A stretch of 64,000 nt of DNA from WTFY01 sp965214675 (lineage in GTDB: Bacteria > Pseudomonadota > Gammaproteobacteria > UBA4575), in contig OZ243969.1 of NCBI GenBank assembly GCA_965214675.1, positions 930,001 through 994,000 of the forward strand. The letters run 5' to 3'. The notes below the pieces were generated by a model. It was not told the origin of the DNA, made no database searches, and worked only from the letters and a program-made list of their open reading frames with translations. The translations under genes and the position numbers were made by a program. Each line of letters starts with the position of its first letter. Within the stretch, counting starts at the first letter, position 1. Positions 8,955 through 18,309 of the stretch are shown in pieces.

Positions 8955-10859
8955 CTAGAGGTTGCTCTCAAATACCTGCACGTCAAATTCATCCTTGATG
9001 GACTGCAAAACCGCGCTGTATTCACGACGACCATAATTTACGCGTTGGGACAGTTGCAGAGCTTGTGCCTTATCCAGCGTACCCGTCCCGTCAATGATCG
9101 AATGCAGCTCCAACAGGGCAAAACTTCCATCGTCCAGTGAAAGCCCACCCACCGATGCGCCTCCTGAACCTGGACGGGAAAGCGTGAAGGCCAGATTCAT
9201 GATCTCAGTCGGGACACGTTCGTCATCACGGCGCAGTGCGCCATGACGGAGGCGTTCCAGGACGTGCTTGTCCGACAACTCATACAGGCCGATGCCGCCT
9301 TGCAGCTGGGCAAGTAGCTCCTCACCCGTCTCAACCGCCTGTTCCGCAGCCTTTCGAACACGCAGCTCATCGCGTATCAGTCCCGCCACATCATCCCGTG
9401 GCTTCATCTCGGGCATCCTGTGTCCAAGCAAACGAAAAGCCAGGACATGCCCATTTTCAACCTCGATCAGTTCGCTGTTCAAACTCTCTTCCAGAATGTC
9501 GGGCGTAAAGGCAATCAGGCGAACTTTTGGATAGCGAAAAATTCCCGTGGTAGCAGAGAAGGTGAGCCAGTCCGTTGCCTGGATTTCCAGTCCGAAGGTC
9601 TCTGCCGCATGCGTCAGTTCATCGGGTTCTTCGACCACCAGGTTGGCCAGCTCATCTGTCATTTCGATATAGCGCGCTTGCGCCATCTGGCTTCTGCGTT
9701 CATTGATGATGTTTTCATGTACCTCGTCAAACGGCTGGCGCTTGGACTCCTGGACCTCAACCAGCTGTATGATCTGGATGCCTTGCTCGGTGCGGACCGG
9801 CTTGCTGTAGGCACCGGTACTCAGACTGAACAGGGCCTTTTCCAGCGCATCACTGGCCAGGTCACCCGATGCGATAAAACCAATATCGCCGCCCTTATCC
9901 GCTGACAAGGTGTCTTCTGAATGCTGTTTGGCAATTTTCTCGAACGCGGTGCCCGCCTCTAGCTGGCTGTAGTACTCGTTCGCCTTGGCCATCGCCTGGT
10001 CCCATCCTGCAGCATCGTCAGCACCCTGCTCAGGTCCCCTGACCAGGATATGGCGAGCCTTGCGCAATTCAGCCGTTACAAAACGCTCGGGCTGCTCCTG
10101 ATAGATGGCAAGGGCTTCATCCTCGCTTACAGACGCCTGGTCAAACAGGGCTTCCTCTGAAAGCTCAATATAGGCCAGCCTGACTTGCTCGGGGGTTTGA
10201 AACCGCGTCTGGTTTTCTCCATAAAAGTCATCGATTTCCTGGTCGGAAACCTCGACGCCCTGCGGATCGACCCGTACTTGCGCGTAGCTGAAGTCCCGCC
10301 CCTGTTCGGCCAGTTTCTTGAAGCGCTGCAAATCAGCACCTGTCATGAAAGAAGAGGATGCAAGCGAGAGTTCGAACTGCCCCAGTTTTTCCTGCTCACG
10401 AAGTTCTGCCTCGAATCGGGTCTTGTCGTAGCGTTGTGAAAACAGGATTCTCGTATACAGTTCCGGATCAAATTTCCCATCCCTTCGAAACTGCGGCACT
10501 TGCTGAATTTTCTCTGCCAGGGTTGCATCGCTGACACGAAACCCCGCTTCTGTAGCCTCCTGGCGCAGTATTTCCAGGTCCACCATTTCCTGGAGCACCT
10601 GCGTCTTGATCACACTCTCATCCGGATACTGTTGCTCAAAGCTTGCACCGAGAGTGGAACGCAACTGCTGCCTGTACTGCTGAAACTGTTCACTGAACTC
10701 GGGGACACTGATCTCCGCATCATTCACAGCGGCCGCAGCAGGTGCACCGCCAGCACCAAAGTATTCCTGGATTCCCCACAACGCAAACGAGATTACAAGC
10801 AGCCCGATGATCACATAGGCCACAACGCTGCTTGCCCGATCCCGAATTTCAATCAGCAT
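8955..10859 (-). CDS. ppiD: Peptidyl-prolyl cis-trans isomerase D / periplasmic folding chaperone
   Basis: A 634-residue PpiD. The N-terminus has one membrane helix (VVAYVIIGLLVISFALWG) directly before a SurA_N chaperone-like region (INDAEISVPEFSEQFQQYRQQ-like). A parvulin rotamase domain lies centrally (RKARHILVRGPEQG to PVRTEQGIQIIQLVEVQ). It assists outer-membrane and secreted proteins leaving the Sec translocon. In many gammaproteobacteria ppiD follows lon-hupB; here hupB is 51 kb away across the inserted element, which places the insertion between them. Gene direction matches lon and hupB. Confidence 0.93.
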   Translation of the reverse strand: MLIEIRDRASSVVAYVIIGLLVISFALWGIQEYFGAGGAPAAAAVNDAEISVPEFSEQFQQYRQQLRSTLGASFEQQYPDESVIKTQVLQEMVDLEILRQEATEAGFRVSDATLAEKIQQVPQFRRDGKFDPELYTRILFSQRYDKTRFEAELREQEKLGQFELSLASSSFMTGADLQRFKKLAEQGRDFSYAQVRVDPQGVEVSDQEIDDFYGENQTRFQTPEQVRLAYIELSEEALFDQASVSEDEALAIYQEQPERFVTAELRKARHILVRGPEQGADDAAGWDQAMAKANEYYSQLEAGTAFEKIAKQHSEDTLSADKGGDIGFIASGDLASDALEKALFSLSTGAYSKPVRTEQGIQIIQLVEVQESKRQPFDEVHENIINERRSQMAQARYIEMTDELANLVVEEPDELTHAAETFGLEIQATDWLTFSATTGIFRYPKVRLIAFTPDILEESLNSELIEVENGHVLAFRLLGHRMPEMKPRDDVAGLIRDELRVRKAAEQAVETGEELLAQLQGGIGLYELSDKHVLERLRHGALRRDDERVPTEIMNLAFTLSRPGSGGASVGGLSLDDGSFALLELHSIIDGTGTLDKAQALQLSQRVNYGRREYSAVLQSIKDEFDVQVFESNL

Positions 10860-11250
10860 GTTCGCTTACCTGCAATGGTCCCATCTGCATTTTTCCAAAA
10901 GTATTTGTGTCGCGCATTGTAAAGGTTCTGTTCACCTGTGCGCACCCTGTTTCACGAGTTTCTCAACGAAATCGCACCCCTGTCCATGCAGGAGTGCATC
11001 GACAACCTGTTGGTCCATGCGGAATACAATGCCACGCTGCGAGGCCGACAGACCATTATGATATTTTGAAATCGCCGCGCCCAATCTACTGCACAGGGCC
11101 GTGCACGATCAGATAATGGATCACGGACCAGCGAGGATTCAACTAGTGTGGCCGGATACAGGCAGAACGGCCTGTTCCGGTGCCTCTTGGACTTAATTCG
11201 ACTCGTTGAGCCTTCAGACCTGCCACAGTGCGATTTCCTGGCTCGAAACT
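10860..11250. other. Chromosomal spacer between ppiD and the element's left end
   Basis: No convincing gene is visible here. It should hold the ppiD promoter, since ppiD starts at its left edge. Before integration this stretch would have separated tRNA-Asp from ppiD. No remnant of a second tRNA is visible apart from the 15-base repeat that follows. Confidence 0.5.
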
Positions 11251-11265
11251 ATGGCGGAGTGGACG
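11251..11265. repeat. attL: 15-bp copy of the tRNA-Asp 3' end
   Basis: The 15 bases ATGGCGGAGTGGACG are identical to 62058-62072, which is the 3' terminal part of the tRNA-Asp gene including its CCA. Flanking bases differ at once on both sides. A P4-type integrase starts 204 bases to the right. This is the expected footprint of tyrosine-recombinase integration into a tRNA 3' end; the intact tRNA is at the other junction. Confidence 0.9.
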
Positions 11266-11408
11266 CGCGCCAAGCTTGAATTCCGCATAGTTCCGTGCAT
11301 TTTCACTCATATCTTTTTAATACCTTTTATTTCAATGTGTTACAAAACCTATAACAGTCCGTCCTGTGCTTTTCTGTTCCTATAGGTGTTCCCTGAATCC
11401 AGCTTGAT

Positions 11409-11446
11409 TTGTATACATGGTTGGTATACAAATACCGTGTATACAA
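11409..11446. promoter_or_regulatory. Cluster of TTGTATAC/GTATACAA boxes upstream of the integrase
   Basis: TTGTATAC (11409-11416) and GTATACAA (11424-11431) form an inverted repeat with a 7-base spacer. A third box GTATACAA (11439-11446) lies 15 bases further, in direct orientation. They are 24-61 bases before the integrase start. The same box forms a longer palindrome near the other end of the element (61964-61991). They may be arm-type integrase/excisionase sites or an operator of int. Confidence 0.6.
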
Positions 11447-11469
11447 AAATATTTTTGCTAGGAGACTCC

Positions 11470-12612
11470 ATGAGCAGAAGGGTGTTGACGGATCGATTCA
11501 TACGCACTGCAAAGCCCGGATTCTATAGTGATGCGGCGATGCCCACACTCAATATACGGGTCCAGCCTTCAGGGAGCAAGCAATGGGTGCAGCGTCTTTT
11601 TATCCGCGGCAGGGCACACAGGCTTGGACTTGGAGGCTATCCTTTTGTAAGCCTTGCCAAAGCACGTGAGCGTGCATCAAATAACCGGGAGCTGGTGCAT
11701 ATGGGGGGTAATCCCCTGGCCCTGAAAAAACAGCAGAAAACACCCACATTCGCCGAGGCGGTGGAAGCGGTGATCAGCATTCATTCGGCAGGATGGAAAG
11801 ATGGCGGAAAATCTGAAAAACAGTGGCGGGCAAGCCTTCGCGATTACGCCATGCGCAACCTTGGAGATTGCCCTGTATCCGACATCACCACGCATGATGT
11901 CATGGCAGTGCTGCTGCCGATCTGGAACACCAAGCGAGAAACAGCCATGCGCGTGCGCCAGCGTATCGGTGCCGTCATGAAATGGGCGATTGCTGAAGGT
12001 TTTCGATCTGACAATCCTGCAGGCGAGGCCATCGGGGCTGCTCTTCCCAAAAACGATATCGTCCGTACACACCAGCGTGCCCTGCCCTTTGCAAAGGTTG
12101 CAGGCGCACTGGACAAGGTGCGGTCAAGTGGTGCAAATCCATCTACCGTTCTGGCTTTCGAGTTCCTTGTGCTTACGGCCTGCCGTTCAGGTGAGGTACG
12201 CCATGCACAGTGGAGCGAAATTGATACTGACGAGGAAGTCTGGGTAATTCCTGCTTCACGCATGAAGACAAAACGTGAGCACCGCGTACCACTTTCGAAA
12301 CAGGCACTGAAAGTGCTGGCCAAGGCTCGCAAACTCACAGACGGTGCCGAACTGGTATTCCCGTCCGTATCCGGTCGTGTGCTGAGTGACAATACCCTGT
12401 CAAAGTTGCTGCGCGAACTTGGCATTAATGCCGTGCCGCATGGCTTCCGGTCCACATTCCGGGACTGGTGCGGAGATTCAGGCCAACCCCGCGAAGTGGC
12501 AGAAGCTGCCCTGGCGCATGTCGTTCGAGGCGTGGAAGGCGCCTATGCAAGAAGTGACCTGTTTGAGCGGCGCAGAAAACTCATGGCAGCATGGGGTCGA
12601 GCGATTGCCTGA
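11470..12612 (+). CDS. int: P4-type tyrosine site-specific integrase
   Basis: A 380-residue integrase. I chose ATG 11470 because GGAG lies seven bases upstream and the family N-terminus (LTDRFIRTAKPGFYSDAAMP) follows. An arm-binding DUF4102-like region is followed by a SAM-like core-binding region and a catalytic domain. The catalytic residues visible are Arg239 (ACRSGEVR), His324-x-x-Arg327 (HGFR), a His in LAHVV, and the Tyr nucleophile at about residue 359 (GAYARSD). It should recombine the tRNA-Asp 3' end att sites. It lies at the end of the element far from the intact tRNA; circularisation would place it about 0.5 kb downstream of alpA in the same direction. Confidence 0.93.
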   Translation: MSRRVLTDRFIRTAKPGFYSDAAMPTLNIRVQPSGSKQWVQRLFIRGRAHRLGLGGYPFVSLAKARERASNNRELVHMGGNPLALKKQQKTPTFAEAVEAVISIHSAGWKDGGKSEKQWRASLRDYAMRNLGDCPVSDITTHDVMAVLLPIWNTKRETAMRVRQRIGAVMKWAIAEGFRSDNPAGEAIGAALPKNDIVRTHQRALPFAKVAGALDKVRSSGANPSTVLAFEFLVLTACRSGEVRHAQWSEIDTDEEVWVIPASRMKTKREHRVPLSKQALKVLAKARKLTDGAELVFPSVSGRVLSDNTLSKLLRELGINAVPHGFRSTFRDWCGDSGQPREVAEAALAHVVRGVEGAYARSDLFERRRKLMAAWGRAIA

Positions 12613-12833
12613 TCTACTCAACCCAGGTAAATAAGCCCAAAACTAAAATAAACAATTTTTATCAATCAGTCACTTACGGTGTTTGCCCACTCAATACCAA
12701 AGTTGAATAACAATCACTTATACCTCGCAGGGATTTGCAAAGAGAGGGTAGCGCGGAAAACGCCTGAGATCGGCTACTACGAGGCCGTTTTTCGCCACCA
12801 CCGCCCAAAATCTACGGAAGTTAGGGAGTAACG

Positions 12834-13550
12834 ATGGCAAAGGTTAACAACGCCAAGAAATTGAAAGTGCGTAGGCGTGACAACGACGTGTGCGGAAAGC
12901 ACTTGGGCGGGTGCCAGCGAAAGTTAACTAACCCGAAAGAAATGAACATCGACCACATCATCCCGAAATCATATTTTAGGCACTTAACCACCAAGGACCA
13001 TCGTGGGTACAACGCAGCTTGGAACCTGCAACTCATGTGCGTCACATGCAATAGGGATAAAAGGGGCCAATTGCTTGAGTGGCCGTTGTTCCGGTGTCGC
13101 TGCCACTATTTGCACATCGACGAAAAGGGTCAAATGTGGGTCAGAGAACGTACTGGCCCTCAAGAAAAGAGACACTTTCTAATGGAGGATGTAGTCGATG
13201 AAGGTGTCGCCGTGAAGTTCAGGGGGGTTGTGGGCAGACACACGGACCCGCATGGAGTGGAACGGGTCGGGTTTAGCGACCCGAAAGGAAGCTGCCCGCC
13301 CATCGAAATGGGCCATTGTGTGGCGGGTATTCATCGTTCAGACGTCGAAGCTTTTAATTGGTTTGAGCGCGTGAGAGTCAGTTTGGCAGAAACTGGCGTG
13401 AGTTGCGGTGGAGCATCCACGGAAAGATACATATTGCTGCCAAACGGAAATATCCACACCGAGGACATGGAACCCATTGGACAATTCGACGTGGCCATGG
13501 GCCATGGAAATATTTATGTACTTAACTCTTTCTTGAAGGCCAAACAATAA
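12834..13550 (+). CDS. HNH endonuclease domain protein
   Basis: This 238-residue protein has an N-terminal HNH module: CGKHLGGC at about residues 20-27, IDHIIPKSYF near residue 40, N at WNLQL, then MCVTCNRDKRG near residue 70. Together these give the zinc-binding CxxxxxxC...CxxC frame and the His-Asn-His metal site. The C-terminal two thirds has no family I recognise and is probably a specificity or sensor domain. A good ribosome site (AGGGAG) precedes the ATG. It stands at the head of the defence cargo, next to the integrase, so a role in DNA restriction is a reasonable inference. Confidence 0.75.
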   Translation: MAKVNNAKKLKVRRRDNDVCGKHLGGCQRKLTNPKEMNIDHIIPKSYFRHLTTKDHRGYNAAWNLQLMCVTCNRDKRGQLLEWPLFRCRCHYLHIDEKGQMWVRERTGPQEKRHFLMEDVVDEGVAVKFRGVVGRHTDPHGVERVGFSDPKGSCPPIEMGHCVAGIHRSDVEAFNWFERVRVSLAETGVSCGGASTERYILLPNGNIHTEDMEPIGQFDVAMGHGNIYVLNSFLKAKQ

Positions 13551-13731
13551 GCGGGAAATAAAAGCCCTCTGAGCGGCCCAAAATCCACCCTATGCCAAAG
13601 GCCATAGGCCCTGAAAACGCCTGCTCGGCGCCATTTAGATCGTCCAATGACATCCTAAAATATCTAGTAGCATCCTCATCATGATCATAGTCAAAGCTAA
13701 TAGACGCAGGAATTAAGTGTAAGTTTGTCAT
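13522..13731 (-). CDS. Small hypothetical protein, doubtful
   Basis: A 69-residue frame that overlaps the 3' end of the HNH gene by 29 bases on the other strand. Composition is protein-like (MTNLHLIPASISFDYDHDED...), with an acidic patch and a short hydrophobic stretch (AFGIGWILG). A weak purine-rich ribosome site (GAAGAG) precedes the ATG. I recognise no family. Confidence 0.35.
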   Translation of the reverse strand: MTNLHLIPASISFDYDHDEDATRYFRMSLDDLNGAEQAFSGPMAFGIGWILGRSEGFYFPLIVWPSRKS

Positions 13732-13811
13732 AAATTACTCTTCATTCAATTTAAAGAGGGACTGAAGTTGCGTGTACAAGTACTTTACCTAAAAGTATTC
13801 TCTGACAGGCT

Positions 13812-14243
13812 TCAAAAAGCACCTTCTTTTTCAAGGTCACTCCAGAATTCAACCATTTTACGGATAAAAATATCCGCAGATTCTTCTTTGCCATCAGGGA
13901 ATACAACATTCAGAGGTCTTGCAAAATCATCACTGAAAGCTGATGAGAATCCGGTTTGTGTTTTGGCCCTTGCCCTTGGCTCGAAATGTTTTGTGCCATT
14001 TGAAATGTTCCTTGCCAGATCAAATATCTCAGCCATTTCTTCTTCATCTTTGTAGATTGACCTGAAGTGATCTTTGCTAAATGTATGCTCGTTAACCCAC
14101 TCATACATATGGTAAAGAAGGATGATCGTAAGCAACGCGTGTCGTGAAGAAGAATTTTTTTCCTTGAAGTCTTCATACTGTGGAATAACCATTTCATACC
14201 AAAAGTCTTTTGGGCTCCGTATATCAAAACTGGATTCATACAT
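13812..14243 (-). CDS. Hypothetical protein downstream of hsdR
   Basis: A 143-residue soluble protein, mostly helical by appearance, with the conserved-looking segment LYHMYEWVNEHTF followed by IFDLARNISNGTKHFEPR. The pattern of an H/Y-rich helix plus a short N-x-x-K-H motif is reminiscent of HEPN-like or AbiV-like small helical proteins, but I cannot assign a family. It is on the hsd strand, 40 bases downstream of hsdR, so it is probably the last gene of the hsd operon. Confidence 0.6.
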   Translation of the reverse strand: MYESSFDIRSPKDFWYEMVIPQYEDFKEKNSSSRHALLTIILLYHMYEWVNEHTFSKDHFRSIYKDEEEMAEIFDLARNISNGTKHFEPRARAKTQTGFSSAFSDDFARPLNVVFPDGKEESADIFIRKMVEFWSDLEKEGAF

Positions 14244-14283
14244 CTGAATACATCCTCAACACAAAAGTATGGAGCAAGGTCAG

Positions 14284-17106
14284 TTAGTCCACCCCATCAA
14301 TAAACGTCTCAACAAATTCCTTGATCTTTTCGATGATGCGCTCGGTTACGGTCCCACGTTCCCTGAGTTTCGGACGTGTGTGCATGATCGCAATCACCTC
14401 ATCGCGCAAAGGCGTTTTCTCCGTGAACAGGTACTCCCCGATCACTTTCTGCAAGCCATCAATGTCTAGCTCCTCGTCCTCACTCAACGTGCGTATGGCT
14501 TTTTGCTTTTCTACAGTCCAGAACTGCTCAAATGCGGTTCCTACATCCCCCTCTTTCGGTATCGCAGGAAAATGTTCAGCTATGAATCGCTCAATCAGTT
14601 CCTTCTTGCTGCGCAACTGCGTTTCCGTCTCCAGAATTTGGGAAATTGCTTTTCGCTGCTTCTCCTGCTCGGCCGGTTGAGCAGACTGCATGTTGCGTAA
14701 CAGAGTGATGATGTAACTGACATTGATCTCATCGCGATGGATCAGTTCCAGTTCAAAGTCGATGTCCTCGAGGATCGAGACTTTTTCTTTCTGTTTATCG
14801 GTCCTGACCTTGTCATACAGATCCAGGTACTTGCTCTTGTAATCTTCAAAACACTGCGCATCCATAGCCAGGTCATCAAAGCTGAATTCAGTAAAGCAAC
14901 TGAGGACGTTCTTGATACGGATCAGGTCACGAAACGCCTGGATGAACCTGGCTTCGTCTTCCTCAGTCAGTAACTCATTCACACTGTCCACAGTCGGGGC
15001 AATCTTCAGTAATTCAGTAACCGCCTCGGCAAACTTCTCGACGTATTTCTCATAGGGCTGCAGGATGACTTCTTCGATGGCTTCCCGATTGGCAAACAGC
15101 TCGATCGCCTGGTCCGTGGCCGACTTGAGGTTGCGAAAGCACACCACGTTGCCCTGCGACTTCTTCTGCCCCAGGATGCGGTTGGTGCGCGAATAGGCCT
15201 GAACCAGACCGTGGTACTTGAGGTTCTTGTCCACATAGATGGTATTCAACCATTTGCTGTCGAATCCGGTCAGGAACATGTTCACCACCAGCAGGATATC
15301 GATTTGTCTGGCCTTGACCTTTTTGCCGATATCCTTGTAATACCCATAGAATTTCTCCGTGGAGAAATTGGTGTTGTACGTCTCGTTGTAGTCCCGGATA
15401 AAGCCTTCCAGCTTGTCCCGGCTGTGTTGATTGACAGGCCCGTTTGTAACGTCGGTTACATCCGTTTCAATATTCCCATCGGCATCCTTGTCATCTTCGT
15501 TGATCTGGTAAGAGAAGATCGTAGCAACCTTTAAATGGTGTTCTCCGGCCTCTTTCTTTTCTCTAAACAACTCATAGTACTTGATCAGGGTCTGGATATT
15601 GGACACGCAGAAAATGGCCGTATACTCCCGGGCATGGGTCTTGCGGGTGTGGTTCGCAAGGATGTACTCAGTGACCGCATCCAAGCGTTCATCCGCCTCC
15701 ATCACCTCAGCCTTGTCAATTTCCTCGATCTGTATTTCCTGAATATCGTCTTTCTGCTTGACGGTGCGGATGTACTCCACCGAGAACTTGAGCACATTCT
15801 CATCCCGGATCGCATCCGTGATGACGTATTTGTGCAGACACTCCCTAAACAGGTCTTTCGTAGTCCGTGTCCCGTGTGCGTTGGCTGAAGAGTTGTCTGC
15901 GAAGATCGGGGTACCCGTAAATCCGAACATCTGCGCCCTTGGGAAGTATTCTTTAATGCGCTTGTGCGTATCCCCGAACTGACTGCGATGACATTCATCA
16001 AAGATGAAGACCATGCGCTGGTCCTGTAATGAGACCATGGTATTTGCGTACTTTCCCTTACTGATTGCCGTGTTCAGCTTCTGCAGGGTAGTAACGATCA
16101 AAGGTGTGTCATCTGCGAACTGCTGTACCAGCTTCTTGGTGTTATTGGTAGCATCTACACTGCCCTCACTGAAACTGTTGAACTCCTTGATGGTCTGGTA
16201 ATCCAGATCCTTCCTGTCCACTACAAACACGACTTTATGAATATGCGGGGACTGGGTGAGGATCTGTGCCGTCTTGAACGAGGTCAAGGTCTTGCCGGAC
16301 CCGGTGGTATGCCAGATATACCCGAACTTCTCACTGTTCTTGACCCGCTCAACAATCGCTTCTACCGTGTGATACTGATAGGGACGCAAGACCATTAGCA
16401 TCTGCTGGCTTTCATTCAGTACTACGTATTTTGTAATCAGCTTGGAAAGCTGGCACTTCTCCAGGAACACCTCGGCGAACTCACTGAGCTGAGTGATCTT
16501 CCTGTTGTCCGGATCGGCCCAGAAGAAGGTCTGCTTGAAGTCTCTCTTGGTAACCGGATTATTGGCGTAGTACTTGGTATTGACTCCGTTGCTGATCACA
16601 AACAGCTGGATATACATGTACAGGCCATGGCCTGCCGCAAAGGAATGACGATGATAACGGTTGGTCTGGTTGAACGCTTCCCTGAGTTCCAGACCCCGGC
16701 GTTTCAGTTCGATCTGGGCCAAAGGCAGGCCGTTGATTAACAAGGTCACATCATAGCGGTTGGTGTAGGTGCCTTGCATGGTGACCTGATGGGTCACCTG
16801 GTATTCATTCTTGCACCAGCGGATCGAATCAATCAGTTCGATATACCCGATATCTCCGTTATCCCTGGTGTAGTCTATCTTGTCGCGTAATATCTTCGCT
16901 CTCTCGAAGATATTGCCGCGGGCAAGCTTGTTCAGTACCTGTTTGAACTCCTTGTCAGAGAGAGTTGTTTTGTTGTGTTTCTCGAGCTGGCGTTTCAGGT
17001 TCTCAATCAGATCCTTTTCGTCATTGATCTTCACATATTCAAAGCCCAGGGTTTCCAGTTGGGCAATGAGCTTGTTTTCGAGGGTTTGTTCCGACTCAGT
17101 TGTCAT
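14284..17106 (-). CDS. hsdR: Type I restriction enzyme, R (endonuclease/translocase) subunit
   Basis: A 940-residue HsdR. The N-terminal PD-(D/E)xK nuclease is visible around LPLAQIELKRRG (about residue 131). The SF2 translocase has Walker A TTGSGKT near residue 267, the DECH box in IFDECHRSQFG near residue 372, and later motifs TGFDSKWLNTIYVDK and QAYSRTNRILG. I chose the ATG at 17106 (MTTESEQTLENKL) over an upstream TTG because it gives the usual HsdR start; it lies 20 bases after hsdS. The subunit cleaves unmodified DNA after ATP-driven translocation when bound to M2S. Confidence 0.93.
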   Translation of the reverse strand: MTTESEQTLENKLIAQLETLGFEYVKINDEKDLIENLKRQLEKHNKTTLSDKEFKQVLNKLARGNIFERAKILRDKIDYTRDNGDIGYIELIDSIRWCKNEYQVTHQVTMQGTYTNRYDVTLLINGLPLAQIELKRRGLELREAFNQTNRYHRHSFAAGHGLYMYIQLFVISNGVNTKYYANNPVTKRDFKQTFFWADPDNRKITQLSEFAEVFLEKCQLSKLITKYVVLNESQQMLMVLRPYQYHTVEAIVERVKNSEKFGYIWHTTGSGKTLTSFKTAQILTQSPHIHKVVFVVDRKDLDYQTIKEFNSFSEGSVDATNNTKKLVQQFADDTPLIVTTLQKLNTAISKGKYANTMVSLQDQRMVFIFDECHRSQFGDTHKRIKEYFPRAQMFGFTGTPIFADNSSANAHGTRTTKDLFRECLHKYVITDAIRDENVLKFSVEYIRTVKQKDDIQEIQIEEIDKAEVMEADERLDAVTEYILANHTRKTHAREYTAIFCVSNIQTLIKYYELFREKKEAGEHHLKVATIFSYQINEDDKDADGNIETDVTDVTNGPVNQHSRDKLEGFIRDYNETYNTNFSTEKFYGYYKDIGKKVKARQIDILLVVNMFLTGFDSKWLNTIYVDKNLKYHGLVQAYSRTNRILGQKKSQGNVVCFRNLKSATDQAIELFANREAIEEVILQPYEKYVEKFAEAVTELLKIAPTVDSVNELLTEEDEARFIQAFRDLIRIKNVLSCFTEFSFDDLAMDAQCFEDYKSKYLDLYDKVRTDKQKEKVSILEDIDFELELIHRDEINVSYIITLLRNMQSAQPAEQEKQRKAISQILETETQLRSKKELIERFIAEHFPAIPKEGDVGTAFEQFWTVEKQKAIRTLSEDEELDIDGLQKVIGEYLFTEKTPLRDEVIAIMHTRPKLRERGTVTERIIEKIKEFVETFIDGVD

Positions 17107-17125
17107 GCAGTCCGTTGCCTGAAAG

Positions 17126-18295
17126 CTAAACAAACATCTGTTGGAGCAGACCTTTTTTAAAGAGTTGGGCTTGCTTGATTTGTTTTGTGGCTAACTCTAT
17201 TTTTTTCTCGATAGCGGACAGGAAGGCTGCGATTTTTTGTTGTTCTTTCTTGCTTGGATATGAAATCTTTTCTTTTTGGTATTCAGAAATCCAATAACGT
17301 TTATGTTCTCCTAAAGGAAATCTAACTTTTTGCATTGCTTCAAAAACATACTTTATGTTTACATTTTTACTCTTGGGAATAAGTATCTTTATCGCTGAGG
17401 ATTTTACTTTAAAGGGAAAATCTACATACTTAAATGCGGTTGTAAAATCATCAAAAATTATAGTTGGTAATTTATCTTTAAAAATTCCTATATTATCGTT
17501 TGTATAGCCAAGTAAAAATGTTTTGCCAGCTGTAAGTACTGATGTTGTATAGGTGTCGTCGTAGTCGGATGTTTTTACAAGATAAGCAGTTGGCTGTTCA
17601 TAGCTCAATATATCACCTAGTCGCTTCTCCTCCCAATCCGGATACTCCTTCCCCTGCTCATCCTTGAACCGGATTTCCTGACTGAAGAGCTTTTGCATCA
17701 TGCCTTTCTTGTACTGCTCCAGTAAGGATTTCTTCTTGTTTAATTGCTCGACTTTAGTGTCGACTGAAGAAAGGAAGGAAGCAATTTTTTGTTGTTCAGG
17801 ACAAGTTGGGTGCGTAACTTTTAGCTTAGCAAACTCACTTTGGCCTAGAGTTTTGTTTCGTCCAGCACCCCCAGGTGATGCGAGTTCTAATAAAAATTTT
17901 CCTCTTTTTCGCAAAAAAAATAAGAGAATAAACTTTAAATTTACCTTGTCATCGATTGGCACATACATTGGGAAACGATGAGAGGCAATAAATCCTCTCT
18001 CATTATCAGTGGTCAATGCCACAGCCTGTTCCCAAGCAAATACTATATTTAATATCAAGGAATTTGAGTGAACCCAAAACACTCTTTTATTAGCCAAGCT
18101 TTTACCGGAAACTGGCTCTTTATGAAAAACTCCTCTCCCATGTGAACGCACACCAATTTCTCTGTAATGGGTTTTTAATTCCACCTTTACAGGGTCAATT
18201 ATCCTTACTAAACATGTACCTAATTTCTCTGTAATCCATGTCTCATTAAATCCAGGAAACCTCAAAGCCGGCATATTATTTTGTGCTGCTGCCAT
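17126..18295 (-). CDS. hsdS: Type I restriction enzyme, S (specificity) subunit
   Basis: A 389-residue HsdS. Two target-recognition domains are each followed by the conserved helical spacer: CPEQQKIASFLSSVDTKVEQLNKKK after TRD1 and KKEQQKIAAFLSAIEKKIELATKQ after TRD2, with the central linker RFKDEQGKEYPDWEEK. The ATG at 18295 has CAGGAG upstream. The gene is noticeably AT-richer than hsdM and hsdR, especially in both TRDs, as expected for domains exchanged by recombination. It sets the bipartite recognition sequence. Confidence 0.93.
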   Translation of the reverse strand: MAAAQNNMPALRFPGFNETWITEKLGTCLVRIIDPVKVELKTHYREIGVRSHGRGVFHKEPVSGKSLANKRVFWVHSNSLILNIVFAWEQAVALTTDNERGFIASHRFPMYVPIDDKVNLKFILLFFLRKRGKFLLELASPGGAGRNKTLGQSEFAKLKVTHPTCPEQQKIASFLSSVDTKVEQLNKKKSLLEQYKKGMMQKLFSQEIRFKDEQGKEYPDWEEKRLGDILSYEQPTAYLVKTSDYDDTYTTSVLTAGKTFLLGYTNDNIGIFKDKLPTIIFDDFTTAFKYVDFPFKVKSSAIKILIPKSKNVNIKYVFEAMQKVRFPLGEHKRYWISEYQKEKISYPSKKEQQKIAAFLSAIEKKIELATKQIKQAQLFKKGLLQQMFV

Positions 18296-18309
18296 TAGGA
18301 ACTCCTGAA

